Assembly (NCBI GenBank): GCA_019745975.1
Contig: JAIESQ010000045.1
Span: 62,001-126,000, forward strand
Source: Pirellulales bacterium
GTDB taxonomy: Bacteria > Planctomycetota > Planctomycetia > Pirellulales > JAEUIK01
DNA: 64,000 bases
Direction: 5' to 3'
Shown here: piece by piece, positions 48,573 to 59,439 of the stretch
How the letters are laid out: each line of letters starts with the position of its first letter
How positions within the stretch are numbered: the stretch's first letter is position 1
Translations under genes and position numbers: made by a program
The notes under the pieces: model-generated
Databases searched by the model: none
The model's input: only the letters and a program-made list of their open reading frames with translations
What the model was told of the DNA's origin: nothing

Positions 48573-48640
48573 ACCGTTTCGTCGCGCAATCCTGTGTTAC
48601 CCAGACCTCATCAAGAGTCGACTTCAACAGGAACCCTCCG

Positions 48641-50365
<1,725 letters not shown>

Positions 50366-50721
50366 TCTGCCTCCGCAGCGCCGCCAGCGTATGGCGATTC
50401 TCAGACCACCCATTCCCCGCCAACGACGCCAAGTGCCATCGTGACAGTGCAGCGGCGTCGCGCTTTTCGTTTAATTCGTGACGCGCGGCCTCGTTATCGC
50501 CTTCTCTCGCCGGTATGCTGAACCAGAGGGAGTACCAATGCTCTGGACGACTGCAAGCCAGGTCAGGGGGCTTGTCCGGAGCGATCTTGCGCGCGGTCGC
50601 TCGTGTCCCGTACTTCTCGACCAGTTGCCAGGATGTCGCGCCACTTATGTCATGCAGGTGATAGACCTGCGCCGCTGCGCGCGATCGGATTTCCATGCCC
50701 ACTAGGGCAAAAGGAGTTGCC
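50366..50721. other. Intergenic region
   Basis: About 355 bases before the desaturase gene. Frames here have no recognisable product. It ends with a perfect AAAAGGAG ribosome-binding site. I see no repeat of the window's families. Confidence 0.4.
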
Positions 50722-51846
50722 GTGTCGGGCCGTCAAGCAACAACGCTCAAGCAGTACGCGCCCGCCGTGTTCGGAACCGTGCACTGGGGTCAGGCGATTC
50801 CGATCGGTCTGATTCATTTGCTCGCGCTGTTGGTCTTCGTTCCTTATTTTTTCAGTTGGACGGGCGTGGCTGTATTCGTGTTCGGGCTGTTGGTCTTCGG
50901 CCAGGTGGGAATCCCCATCTGCTATCACCGGCAGTTGACGCATCGCAGCTTCCGCACGGCGAAATGGCTCGAGCGCTCTTTCGTGACGCTTGCCTTGTGC
51001 AGCGCGCAGCAGACACCCGCTAAGTGGGTCGCCTGGCATCGCAAGCACCACAACCTGTCCGACAAGCCCGAAGACCCGCACTCCCCCTTGGAGAGCTTCT
51101 TCTGGGCGCATTTGGGGTGGCTGTGCGTCGACAACGCGCGCAACTGCGACCATTCGTTCTACGACAAGTACGCCCGCGACATTCTCGAAGATCCGTTCTA
51201 CTTCTATCTCGAGCGGCATCGCGCGGCGATGATTTGGATCTATCTGGCGCATGCCGCGTTTTTCTTCGTAGCGAGCCTGGGGATCGCCTGGGCGGCGTTG
51301 GGCAGCGGTGCGGCCGCGTTACAGTTGGCCCTTAGCGTGCTGGTCTGGGGCGTGATCGCCCGCACGGTTTATGTGTGGCACATCACTTGGAGCGTCAACT
51401 CGCTCTCGCACTTATACGGCTATCGCAACTTTGCCACCGGCGACGACAGCCGTAACAACTGGTTCGTGGCCCTGATCACCGGCGGCGAGGGCTGGCACAA
51501 CAACCATCATGCCGATCAAGCGGCCGCCACCGTGCAGGTCCGCTGGTGGGAGTTCGACCTGAACTACTACGTCATCAAAGGTCTGGAGCGCATCGGCCTG
51601 GCCACGCACGTGGTGCCCGGCACCAGGCGGCGCCGCCGCGACCAAGGGCGCGTCGATGTGCGGATCGTGACGACCGCGGCTGGCCCGACGGTCACCGTGA
51701 TCGACTCGCCGGTGACGTCAGCCGACGCGGCGCTGGCCAGCCAAGACACGGTGGAGATTGACGCGACCTTAAGCGACACGACACTAAGCAACACGACAGC
51801 GATCGAGCGCGATGATCGGGAACTGGTGACGCAGGTAGTGGAGTAG
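50722..51846 (+). CDS. Acyl-CoA/fatty acid desaturase
   Basis: 374 aa. Membrane di-iron desaturase, probably delta-9. GTG 50722 follows AAAGGAG with ideal spacing; an ATG 27 bases earlier lacks one. Three His boxes: HRQLTHR (H69-H74), HRKHH (106-110) and HNNHH (about 263-267), as in acyl-CoA desaturases; the GEGWHNNHHAD and YRNFATGDDSRNNW neighbourhoods agree. Hydrophobic helices flank the boxes. The last 65 residues are a Thr/Asp/Ser-rich hydrophilic tail not found in typical desaturases. It stands alone and likely adjusts membrane lipid fluidity. Confidence 0.94.
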   Translation: MSGRQATTLKQYAPAVFGTVHWGQAIPIGLIHLLALLVFVPYFFSWTGVAVFVFGLLVFGQVGIPICYHRQLTHRSFRTAKWLERSFVTLALCSAQQTPAKWVAWHRKHHNLSDKPEDPHSPLESFFWAHLGWLCVDNARNCDHSFYDKYARDILEDPFYFYLERHRAAMIWIYLAHAAFFFVASLGIAWAALGSGAAALQLALSVLVWGVIARTVYVWHITWSVNSLSHLYGYRNFATGDDSRNNWFVALITGGEGWHNNHHADQAAATVQVRWWEFDLNYYVIKGLERIGLATHVVPGTRRRRRDQGRVDVRIVTTAAGPTVTVIDSPVTSADAALASQDTVEIDATLSDTTLSNTTAIERDDRELVTQVVE

Positions 51847-51865
51847 CCATCGCGACAACGTCCAA

Positions 51866-52222
51866 TCAAAAATCGGGGCCAGGAAACGCTAACAACGCCA
51901 CCAGGAAGATGCCATAGACTTCAACGAATACAAACACGATCGAAGCAATCACCAGCGCGATCTTCCAGCGTATCGAAACTCGCATCCATACGATCAGGAA
52001 GCAGGCAAACAGCGTCGTGCCACACCAATACCATTCGAGCCAGTTCCCGAGTTCGTAGACCCACTTTACGCACATCCATAAGAGGAGCGCCGCGCCATTC
52101 GATAGGAGCAAAGCCAGCACATAACAAATGATCCACGTGTTATACGCCCGATCGCTCAGACGGCGGTGGGCGGTTGCCGTGGGCGACTCAGGTGCTTGAT
52201 AGGGATTGCTCGCTGGGTGCAT
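51866..52222 (-). CDS. Small membrane protein with N-terminal NPYQAP motif
   Basis: 118 aa. It begins MHPASNPYQAPESP, then a polar stretch and three hydrophobic helices about residues 28-52, 66-82 and 86-112. No family recognised. The N-terminal motif matches NPYEAP of the 220-aa protein at 25958-26620, which otherwise shows no similarity, so the motif recurs ahead of unrelated membrane helices. ATG 52222. It is convergent with the desaturase gene, 19 nt from its stop. Role unknown. Confidence 0.78.
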   Translation of the reverse strand: MHPASNPYQAPESPTATAHRRLSDRAYNTWIICYVLALLLSNGAALLLWMCVKWVYELGNWLEWYWCGTTLFACFLIVWMRVSIRWKIALVIASIVFVFVEVYGIFLVALLAFPGPDF

Positions 52223-52418
52223 GGCAGTAGGCGGACTATGCCGCCGTCAGTTGTTTTGCTTGGCGAAGCATCGGCATCAGATGCCTGTCGCGGCCGACAC
52301 CCGCCATCTTGTCTACGTCGTGCTCCGCCATCACAATACCAGCCAGCTTCGCCGGGGGGCGATACCGATCGGCATCCTCGCCGCATCGGTCGGCAACATA
52401 TCGCGGGTACCACTCGTC

Positions 52419-53060
52419 ATGCGCAACAAGATTTTCATGGGTCTCGGGGTTTTTCTCGGCATACTGGCGATCTTTGCCATCTTCGTCGCCATGCAGCCCG
52501 ACGAGTACATCGTCGAACGCTCGACGACCGTGGCGGCCCCGCCCGACGTCGTCTTCAGCCACGTGAACGATTTGCACAAGTGGGAAGCCTGGTCACCCTG
52601 GTTGAAGCTCGATCCGCAGCTCACGAAAACCTACGAGGGCTCCGAAGCCGGCGAAGGGGCCAAGTTCCATTGGGCAGGCAATAGCGATGTCGGCGAAGGC
52701 GATATGTCGATCGTCGAAAGCCGCTCGCCCGAGCACGTCAAGCTCGACCTGCGCTTCATCAAGCCGTTCGAGGGCAAAGCCGATACGCACTTTCATTTTG
52801 TCCCCGTAGAGAACGGGACCAAAGTGACCTGGCGCATGGAGGGCAAGAACAACTTCTTCGGCAAGCTGGTCGGCCTGTTCATGGATATGGATAAGATGAT
52901 CGGCGACAAGTACGACGAAGGCCTGGCCGAGATCAAGAAGATTGTCGAAGCGGAAATTCCCATCGGCTTGGCACCGCCTGAATCGCCGCCAGCCGAACAA
53001 GCAACCCCGCCGGCGGAACCCAGCACCGATGTCGCGCCGCCGGCGGAACCCAACTCGTAG
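52419..53060 (+). CDS. Membrane-anchored SRPBCC family protein
   Basis: 213 aa. A single N-terminal helix (IFMGLGVFLGILAIFAIFVAM, residues 4-24) anchors it. The rest is a START-like SRPBCC domain that binds hydrophobic ligands: VERSTTVAAPPDVVFSHVND, WEAWSPW, KFHWAGNSDVGEG and VTWRMEGKNNF. This pattern matches polyketide cyclase/dehydrase-like SRPBCC proteins. The Pro/Ala/Glu-rich tail is probably flexible. ATG 52419 lacks a strong ribosome-binding site but opens the membrane helix. A longer upstream frame is not convincing. It stands alone. Confidence 0.9.
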   Translation: MRNKIFMGLGVFLGILAIFAIFVAMQPDEYIVERSTTVAAPPDVVFSHVNDLHKWEAWSPWLKLDPQLTKTYEGSEAGEGAKFHWAGNSDVGEGDMSIVESRSPEHVKLDLRFIKPFEGKADTHFHFVPVENGTKVTWRMEGKNNFFGKLVGLFMDMDKMIGDKYDEGLAEIKKIVEAEIPIGLAPPESPPAEQATPPAEPSTDVAPPAEPNS

Positions 53061-53062
53061 CA

Positions 53063-53218
53063 TGGACGATTCGGGTGGCCCTGACTCCGTCAGGGTGCCA
53101 CAGGCACAAGAGGCAATTGTTGACGCTCGGGCACCTGCGAGCGGCCGCGCAACACGGAGTCCTCTTGTCGCTGCGCGACACCGACTGGGTCGGTGCCACC
53201 CGCGCGCAGGCCGTAGTA
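53063..53218. repeat. Dispersed repeat, partner of 12638-12720
   Basis: Sits exactly in the gap between the convergent SRPBCC and HtrA-like genes. Bases 53158-53179 match 12678-12699 (inverted) perfectly. The ends carry short stems (TGACTCCGTCA near the left, CCGACTGGGTCGG near the right) next to GGGTGGC/GCCACCC. It may serve as a two-way terminator here. Confidence 0.5.
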
Positions 53219-53219
53219 G

Positions 53220-54242
53220 CTACGCCCCGGCGGAAATCTCCAGCTCCAACAAGCTGCCGTCGCGCACCACGCTCACGGTCAAGCCCTGGTCAAGCGACAA
53301 CTGGGCGAGCAACCGGTGCAAATCGTCGGCGCCGGCCACCACGCGCCCCGACAAGCCAACGATCCAATCCTCGGCCCGTAAGCCCGCCGCGGCCGCGGCG
53401 CTCCCCTTCTCGATGTCGATGATCTCAACGGCCGTGTTGGTCAGCAGATCGAGCTCGCGCACTTGCGCCCGCGGAATCTGGATCGTTGTGACCACAATCC
53501 CCAGCTTGCGCCGCCGCACCCGGCCATGCGCCAGGATCTCGCCGACAACCCAGCCGGCCGTGTTGCTCGGCACGGCGAAACCCAGCCCCTGCGCCATGGC
53601 GATGATCGCCGTGTTGATGCCGATCACTCGGCCGCGCGAATCGACCAGTGGGCCGCCCGAGTTGCCCGGATTGATCGGCGCCGAATGTTGAATGATGTTC
53701 TCGATCAGTCGGCCATCTTGCCCGCGCATGCTCCGCCCGATGGCGCTGGCCACGCCGGTCGACACCGTCGAATGAAAGCCCAGCGGGCTCCCCATCGCGA
53801 TCACCAGTTGTCCGACACGCACGGCCGCGGAGTCGCCGATCGCCGCGAAAGGGAGCTCGCGCGAAGCCAGCCGCAACACGGCTAAGTCGGTCGCCGGATC
53901 GTCGCCGACGACTGCCGCGTCGACGTGGTCGCCATCGCTGGTCTGCGCAACAAGCTTCGATCGGCCGCCGACCACGTGGCTATTGGTGAGCGCGTACCCG
54001 TCAGGCGTAATCAAGAACCCGGAGCCCGAGCCGCCGCGGCGCTCGTCGTGCGGACCGCTCACGCTCACCACGGCGGGCGAAACGGTCTCGACCACATTGA
54101 CCACGGCCCGCGAGTAGGCGTCAAGCAAGTCGCTGTCGTCGGCGTCGGGTCGGGCCGGCTGCGCCGCGCCGCGTTCCGGCTCGCCCGAGTCACCCGTGTG
54201 GATACGTTGCCAGCCGAACAGATCGAATCGTCGGTGTGTCAT
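53220..54242 (-). CDS. HtrA/DegP-like serine protease with PDZ domain
   Basis: 340 aa. Trypsin-like catalytic triad: H89 (LTNSHVV), D119 (ATDLAVL) and S195 (PGNSGGP). A PDZ domain occupies about residues 250-335 (VEIIDIEKGSAAAAAGLRAEDWIV). ATG 54242 is preceded by GGAAG; a GTG twelve bases upstream is an alternative. The N-terminus is polar and lacks a signal peptide or membrane helix, unlike most HtrA proteins, so it may be cytoplasmic. It would cut damaged or exposed substrates. The gene stands alone, convergent with the SRPBCC gene. Confidence 0.92.
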   Translation of the reverse strand: MTHRRFDLFGWQRIHTGDSGEPERGAAQPARPDADDSDLLDAYSRAVVNVVETVSPAVVSVSGPHDERRGGSGSGFLITPDGYALTNSHVVGGRSKLVAQTSDGDHVDAAVVGDDPATDLAVLRLASRELPFAAIGDSAAVRVGQLVIAMGSPLGFHSTVSTGVASAIGRSMRGQDGRLIENIIQHSAPINPGNSGGPLVDSRGRVIGINTAIIAMAQGLGFAVPSNTAGWVVGEILAHGRVRRRKLGIVVTTIQIPRAQVRELDLLTNTAVEIIDIEKGSAAAAAGLRAEDWIVGLSGRVVAGADDLHRLLAQLSLDQGLTVSVVRDGSLLELEISAGA

Positions 54243-54515
54243 GGGAACTTCCACTCCCTAGTATCTGCCTCGCGTTGCCTTCGCCCGAATTATAGGCGCG
54301 GGTGCCAAGCCGCCCTGCCGCGACGAGCGGTGCGTGGTAGTCTGTGCCGTCCGACAGGAGATTGCCGCCACGGCCTGCACAGGCTCCGGCTCGTCGCAAA
54401 GCACGCTGGTGAAAAACGATTCGCGTTTGGCGCGACCGGCCGCTATCGTAGCGCGATCCCGCCGGTCGCAGGTCACGGGACTCTTGGTTTCAACCCCGGG
54501 GGCGAACAGCCATCC

Positions 54516-55877
54516 ATGCGCGTGACGACCGATTCGCACGACACTTCCGCTGCTGCCACGGCAGCGTCCGGTGAACCGTCGCAGCTCGCGCACGACGAGC
54601 GGACCGCGCGGCCACCGTTCGGCCCGGCTTCGTCGGGCGAACAGATGACCGTCTGGTCGCTGTGGTTGATTTACGGCGCGTTCTACTTCTGCCGCACGAA
54701 CCTCTCGGCGGCCGTGCCGGGGATGCAGCAACCGCTCGACGCCGGCGGACTGGGGCTCGACGGCGATCAAACCGGCACCATCCTCGCCGCTCTCAAGCTG
54801 ACTTACGGCATCGGGCAGTTGCTCAACGGGCAATTTGCCGAACGCGTCTCGCCGCGGCGGCTGTTGGCCGTCGGCATGTTCGGCTCGGCCGCGCTCAACG
54901 TGCTGTTCGGTTTCAGCACCGGCTTCTACTTTCTGCTCTTCGTGTGGGCCACGAACGGCTATTGCCAGTCGCTGGGCTGGCCCCCCACGGTGCGCGTCGT
55001 CGGCAATTGGGTGCCCATCCTGCGACGCGGCAAGGCACTCGGCATCATTGGCACCGGCTACCAGGTGACGCTCGGGCTGACCTACTTCGTGGCTGGCCAG
55101 TCGGTCGATTGGCTCGGTTGGCGCGGTGCGGTGCTCGTGCCGGCCAGCGTTCTGGCCGCCGCGGCGATCTTCATGTTGTTCTGCTTGCGCGACGAGCCCT
55201 CGGAACATACCGCGACGCACTCCGGGCACGCGGCGCTCGTCGGCACGGTCGCCTCGCGTGCGCCTCTCGGCACGACGTTGCGGCTAACATTCACCAACCC
55301 CGCCCTCTGGTTGCTGGGCCTCGCACTCGGGTTGTTGAATGCCTGTCGCTACGGTTTTCTCGATTGGGGAGTGTCGCACTTGGTCGAAGTACAGAACGCC
55401 GCAGTGAGCAAGGCGACGCTCAACTACGTGGTGTTGGCCATTGGCGCGGTGGCCGGCTCGTTCCTGACCGGCTGGGCGACCGACCGGTTTCTCGGTGGCC
55501 GCCGCGCGCCCGTGATCTGCCTGCTCTTGGTGCTGCTGTCGGGGCTGACGCTGCTTTACGAGCGCGCCGCGACGACGAGTGTACCGGCGACTGTCGGTCT
55601 CCTGGTCGCGATCGGCTTCTGTATCTACGGCCCGCAAGTGCTGCTGGTCGGCACGGCGCCAGCCGACATGGCTAGGCATGGAACCGCCGCCGCCGCCGCG
55701 GGCTTCGTCAATTTCATTGGCTACATGGGGGCGGCCCTGGGGGACCGCGTCACCGGGCATTACAAAATGGCCGAGCATGGCGGCTGGCAGGTGGCGATCT
55801 ACATTTGGGCCGGCTGGGCGCTGGCCGCGGCCGTCGTCACACTGCTGCTCTGGACCGCCGCACCCCGGCGAGATTGA
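54516..55877 (+). CDS. MFS permease, organophosphate:phosphate antiporter-like
   Basis: 453 aa. Twelve hydrophobic helices. A polar N-terminus of about 45 residues precedes helix 1, whose YGAFYFCRTNLSAAVPG is diagnostic of the OPA family (GlpT/UhpT). The YGIGQLLNGQFAERVSPRR loop is the MFS signature motif. It probably exchanges an organophosphate for phosphate at the inner membrane. ATG 54516; the frame is open far upstream but overlaps the opposite HtrA-like gene. It is the first of four co-oriented genes (71-nt gap to the next), suggesting a shared pathway with the nucleotidyltransferase, methyltransferase and sulfatase. Confidence 0.92.
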   Translation: MRVTTDSHDTSAAATAASGEPSQLAHDERTARPPFGPASSGEQMTVWSLWLIYGAFYFCRTNLSAAVPGMQQPLDAGGLGLDGDQTGTILAALKLTYGIGQLLNGQFAERVSPRRLLAVGMFGSAALNVLFGFSTGFYFLLFVWATNGYCQSLGWPPTVRVVGNWVPILRRGKALGIIGTGYQVTLGLTYFVAGQSVDWLGWRGAVLVPASVLAAAAIFMLFCLRDEPSEHTATHSGHAALVGTVASRAPLGTTLRLTFTNPALWLLGLALGLLNACRYGFLDWGVSHLVEVQNAAVSKATLNYVVLAIGAVAGSFLTGWATDRFLGGRRAPVICLLLVLLSGLTLLYERAATTSVPATVGLLVAIGFCIYGPQVLLVGTAPADMARHGTAAAAAGFVNFIGYMGAALGDRVTGHYKMAEHGGWQVAIYIWAGWALAAAVVTLLLWTAAPRRD

Positions 55878-55948
55878 GCGATGCTTGCGGCCGCCGTGCT
55901 AGTGGCCGCGCGCACGATTCAACCGACACGATTCCGCAGAGGGACCAC

Positions 55949-56698
55949 ATGCAGGCGATCATCATCGGAGCCGGCCGCGGCGCGCGGCTCATGCCCACCA
56001 CGGCCGACGCCCCCAAGTGCTTTGCCGAAGTGCGCGGTCGACGGATCCTGGATTGGACGCTCGCCGCGTTCCGCTCCGCAGGCATCGACCGCATCGCCTT
56101 CATCGGCGGCTATCAGATCGACAAGGTTCGCCAACAGTATCCCGAGCTCGCGCTGCGGCACAACGCCAACTGGCAACAGAACAACATTCTCGCCTCGCTG
56201 TTCTGCGCCGAAGACCTGATGAACGGGCCGTTCATTTGCGCGTACTCCGATATTCTCTTCACGCCGGCGGTGGTTGCGCGCGTGCTGGCCAGCGATGCCG
56301 ACATGGCGCTGGTCGTTGACACCGCCTGGGATGAGCGCTACCGCCAGCGCACCGAACATCCGCCCGACGATGCCGAAAAAGTGACCGTCGCCGACGGACT
56401 AGTCACCCGCATTCACCGGGCGATCCCGCCGGCCGACGCCCACGGCGAGTACATCGGCGTGGCCCGCTTTTCCGCGACAGGCGCCGCGCGCCTACGCAAG
56501 CACTATCGCCGCTGTCGTGAGCAGTTCGCCGGTCAGCCGTTTCGCGAGGCGGCGACGTTCGAGCGAGCTTACTTGATCCACCTGTTCCAGGAGATGATCG
56601 AGGCCGGCGAGCAGTTCGCCCACGTCGACACGCCCGGCGAGTACATTGAAATCGACACGCAACAAGACTTCGACTACGCCCGAGCGAATTGGAAGTAG
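55949..56698 (+). CDS. NTP-transferase, LicC/phosphocholine cytidylyltransferase-like
   Basis: 249 aa. Nucleotidyltransferase GT-A-like fold with the pyrophosphorylase loop GAGRGARLMP (about residues 7-16), PKCFAEVRGR and ICAYSDILF (the metal-binding Asp). The short size and the VTRIHRAIPP/EYIGVARFS segments match LicC-type phosphocholine cytidylyltransferases and related sugar-phosphate nucleotidyltransferases; specificity is not certain. ATG 55949 follows GAGGGA. Gaps to the flanking genes are 71 and 22 nt, so it is in a shared operon with the MFS permease, which could import its phosphorylated substrate. Confidence 0.87.
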   Translation: MQAIIIGAGRGARLMPTTADAPKCFAEVRGRRILDWTLAAFRSAGIDRIAFIGGYQIDKVRQQYPELALRHNANWQQNNILASLFCAEDLMNGPFICAYSDILFTPAVVARVLASDADMALVVDTAWDERYRQRTEHPPDDAEKVTVADGLVTRIHRAIPPADAHGEYIGVARFSATGAARLRKHYRRCREQFAGQPFREAATFERAYLIHLFQEMIEAGEQFAHVDTPGEYIEIDTQQDFDYARANWK

Positions 56699-56720
56699 CC
56701 CGCTCGCCCTGGAGCCTGCC

Positions 56721-57776
56721 ATGTTGTTCCCCACTTCGGTCGTTGGTTCGCTGCCGCGCCCCGACTACGTGAAGGACCTGGTCTTCGGCGAAGCGCCGCG
56801 CGATCCCGAGGAGTATCGCCGGCTGATGCGTTCGGCCGTGGCCGCCGCCGTGGCCCTGCAAGAATGCGCCGGGCTCGACGTGGTGACCGATGGCGAATGG
56901 TGGCGCAAGTCGTACATCGGCGTGATTGCCGAACTGGCGCACGGCTTCGAGCTGGGGCGCAATCCGACCGATGGTCGCCCTTGGACGATCGTCGTCGATC
57001 GGCTGGCGCCCAAGCAGCCCGGCTTCATCGCGGACGAGGTCAAGTTGCTCAAGCAACTCACCCGCCACCAGATCAAAGCCACGCTCCCTTCTCCCGCACT
57101 GTTGGGGGAAAGGATGTGGGACGCCCAGCGCAGCAGCCGCGCGTACCCGACGCGCGAGGCCTTCGTGCGCGATTGCGTCCCGATCCTGCGGCACGAGCTG
57201 GAGCTGCTGCGCGACGAAGGGGTATCGATCGTGCAGATCGACGACCCGCACCTGTGCTTGTTCGTCGATGTCGAAGTGCGGGCGACCTACGAGAACGCCG
57301 ATCGCGCGGCCGATTTCGCTGTCGACATGGTTAACCAGGTTGTGCAAGGGGTCGAGGGCGTCAAACTGGCCGTGCACTTATGTCGGCGCGCGGGGGCCCG
57401 CGTTCGTGGCGAGGCCAGCTTTCACGGCGGCTACGGCCCGATCCTGCCGCAACTCAACCGCCTGAAAGTACATCACCTGACGATGGAGTTCACGGCCCCC
57501 GAGGCGGGCGACATGGAGGTCTTTCGCCAGTTGCGGGAAGACTTCGAGATCGGGCTGGGCTGCGTGAGCTGTGCTCCGGGCGTTGTCGACACGGCCGACC
57601 AGATCTTCGGGCGCGTCGAGCAAGCGCTCGGCTACCTTCCCGCGGAGCGGATCACGCTCAATCCCGATTGCGGATTCGCTCCCGGTTCGGCTGCCTTGGT
57701 GAGCATCGACGAGGTCTATCAGAAGCTGAAAAACGAAGTGGCCGCCGCCGAGCGCCTGCGCGAAAAGTACAGCTAA
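56721..57776 (+). CDS. MetE C-terminal-like cobalamin-independent methyltransferase family protein
   Basis: 351 aa, matching single-barrel MetE-like proteins rather than the 750-aa MetE. Zinc-site pieces are present: AVHLCRR (His, Cys), the Glu in LTMEF and NPDCGF (Cys). SVVGSLPRPDY and CAGLDVVTDGEWWRKSY are typical family openings. It could transfer a methyl group to a thiol such as homocysteine or coenzyme M-like compounds, or cleave an alkyl-thiol adduct. ATG 56721 lies 22 nt behind the nucleotidyltransferase gene and the sulfatase starts 35 nt after it, so it belongs to the same operon. Substrate unknown. Confidence 0.9.
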   Translation: MLFPTSVVGSLPRPDYVKDLVFGEAPRDPEEYRRLMRSAVAAAVALQECAGLDVVTDGEWWRKSYIGVIAELAHGFELGRNPTDGRPWTIVVDRLAPKQPGFIADEVKLLKQLTRHQIKATLPSPALLGERMWDAQRSSRAYPTREAFVRDCVPILRHELELLRDEGVSIVQIDDPHLCLFVDVEVRATYENADRAADFAVDMVNQVVQGVEGVKLAVHLCRRAGARVRGEASFHGGYGPILPQLNRLKVHHLTMEFTAPEAGDMEVFRQLREDFEIGLGCVSCAPGVVDTADQIFGRVEQALGYLPAERITLNPDCGFAPGSAALVSIDEVYQKLKNEVAAAERLREKYS

Positions 57777-57811
57777 CTTCGCGCGCGGCGGATCGCCACA
57801 GGAATGAATGC

Positions 57812-59257
57812 ATGAAACGCAAGGCGATTGAATGTCTGGTGCCAATCCTGTTCTTGATAAGTTGGTCACCCTTACTTGCCGCGGATACGCCCCCCGAGCG
57901 CCCCAACATCGTCTTCATCCTCGCCGACGATCTGGGCTGGGCGGACCTCGGCTGCTACGGCGCCGACTTACATGAGACACCGAATCTCGATCGACTGGCC
58001 GCCAGTGCGTTGCGGTTCACGCATGCCTGCACACCGGCTCCGGTCTGCACGCCAACCCGCGCCAGCATCATGTGTGGCAAACACCCGGCGCGGCTACACA
58101 TGACGATCTGGCGCGAAGCGGCCTCCGACCAGCCGACCGATCGCCGGCTGTTGCCGCCAACCGCCGAAGCCGATCTGCCGCACGCCGAACGAACGATTGC
58201 GGAAGTACTGCGCGACGCTGGCTATCTGACCGCTCACGTCGGCAAGTGGCATCTCGGCTCGGTCGAGCACTTTCCCGAAACACAAGGCTTCGACGTACAT
58301 CTCGCCGGCAATCATTGGGGAGCGCCAGCGACGCACTTCTTTCCTTATCGCGGTCGCGGTCACGGCGCGATTCGCTACGTACCAGGGCTGGGATTCGGCA
58401 AACCGAATGAGTACCTGGCCGATCGATTGACCGACGAGGCCATCGCCATCATGCGGCAAGCCGGCGACCGCCCGTTCTTTTTGAACCTCTGGCACTATGG
58501 CGTGCACGCGCCGATCGAAGCCAAGTCTGGTGACATCGAGCTCATGCGCGCCAAGGCGCGTCCTGAGTTGCATCACCAGAACATCCCGTATGCCGCCATG
58601 GTCAAGAACCTCGACGACACCGTCGGCCGGCTTTTGGCCGCGCTCGACGAACTGGGAATCGCCGATCGCACACTGGTCGTCTTCTCCTCCGACAACGGCG
58701 GCTTCCTGGGGCCCACCGGCCGCGAGCCCGACCGACCGGTCACCAGCAACTATCCGCTGCGCTCCGGCAAGGGCTCGCTCTATGAGGGTGGGATCCGCGT
58801 GCCGCTCATCGTGCGCTGGCCCGGCGTGACTCAAGCGGGCGCGGTGTGCGAGATCCCCGTCGTTTCGACCGATTTGTATCGCACGCTGGCCGAAGTTGCC
58901 GGCACGGTGCCGCGACTCGACGCCGCTCAGCAAACCGATGGCCGCAGTCTGAAGCGGCTATTGCTCGACTCCAACGCGCCGCCCGAGGCGCGCACGCTGT
59001 TCTGGCACTACCCGCATTATTATCCGACCACCACGCCGGCTAGCGCCCTGCGCGATGGCGACTGGAAACTGATCGAATACCTCGAAGACGGCCGCGTGGA
59101 GCTTTATGACCTGGCGGAAGATCCCAGCGAAGCGCACGACCTGGCGAAGAGCGAAGCGTCGAAAGCCGCCGAGCTGCGCGACAAGCTGCATGCTTGGCGC
59201 ACCGACATCGGCGCGCAAATGCCCTCCGTCAATTCGGCCGCGCGGCAATCAAACTGA
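57812..59257 (+). CDS. FGly-type arylsulfatase-like sulfatase
   Basis: 481 aa. Signal peptide ends at LLA. The sulfatase core has metal-binding ILADDLGWAD (D39, D40), the formylglycine site CTPTR (C79; needs a maturase, not in the window) and GKWHLG, with FSSDNGG later. It probably removes sulfate from an algal or other polysaccharide or small sulfate ester, as is common in planctomycetes. ATG 57812 has GGAA upstream. It is the last of four co-oriented genes. A 130-bp repeat begins 49 nt after its stop. Confidence 0.94.
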   Translation: MKRKAIECLVPILFLISWSPLLAADTPPERPNIVFILADDLGWADLGCYGADLHETPNLDRLAASALRFTHACTPAPVCTPTRASIMCGKHPARLHMTIWREAASDQPTDRRLLPPTAEADLPHAERTIAEVLRDAGYLTAHVGKWHLGSVEHFPETQGFDVHLAGNHWGAPATHFFPYRGRGHGAIRYVPGLGFGKPNEYLADRLTDEAIAIMRQAGDRPFFLNLWHYGVHAPIEAKSGDIELMRAKARPELHHQNIPYAAMVKNLDDTVGRLLAALDELGIADRTLVVFSSDNGGFLGPTGREPDRPVTSNYPLRSGKGSLYEGGIRVPLIVRWPGVTQAGAVCEIPVVSTDLYRTLAEVAGTVPRLDAAQQTDGRSLKRLLLDSNAPPEARTLFWHYPHYYPTTTPASALRDGDWKLIEYLEDGRVELYDLAEDPSEAHDLAKSEASKAAELRDKLHAWRTDIGAQMPSVNSAARQSN

Positions 59258-59306
59258 CAAGCGGATCTCCGGTCGACCATGTCGCGCGGAAACGAGCGCC
59301 CCGCTA

Positions 59307-59436
59307 GAAGCGGTTTCAAATCCTGGTTTGGGTGCCACTGCTGGCTCGTCTAGCAGTGCAAAGTTCGACACGGCACTGCTAGACGAGCCAGCAGTGGCAC
59401 CCGACGTCGGTTCATCGCCGGTTTTGAAACCGCTTC
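59307..59436. repeat. 130-bp quasi-palindromic TA-flanked repeat, copy 4 (between convergent genes)
   Basis: TA borders at 59305-59306 and 59437-59438. The core is a perfect 30-bp inverted repeat (59330-59359 with 59373-59402) around a 13-nt loop, so this is the least degraded copy and shows the original cruciform-like design. It lies 49 nt behind the sulfatase stop and 3 nt from the stop of the convergent AI-2E permease gene, a good place for a bidirectional transcription end. The frame beginning at GAA is open, as in copies 1 and 3. Confidence 0.92.
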
Positions 59437-59439
59437 TAG

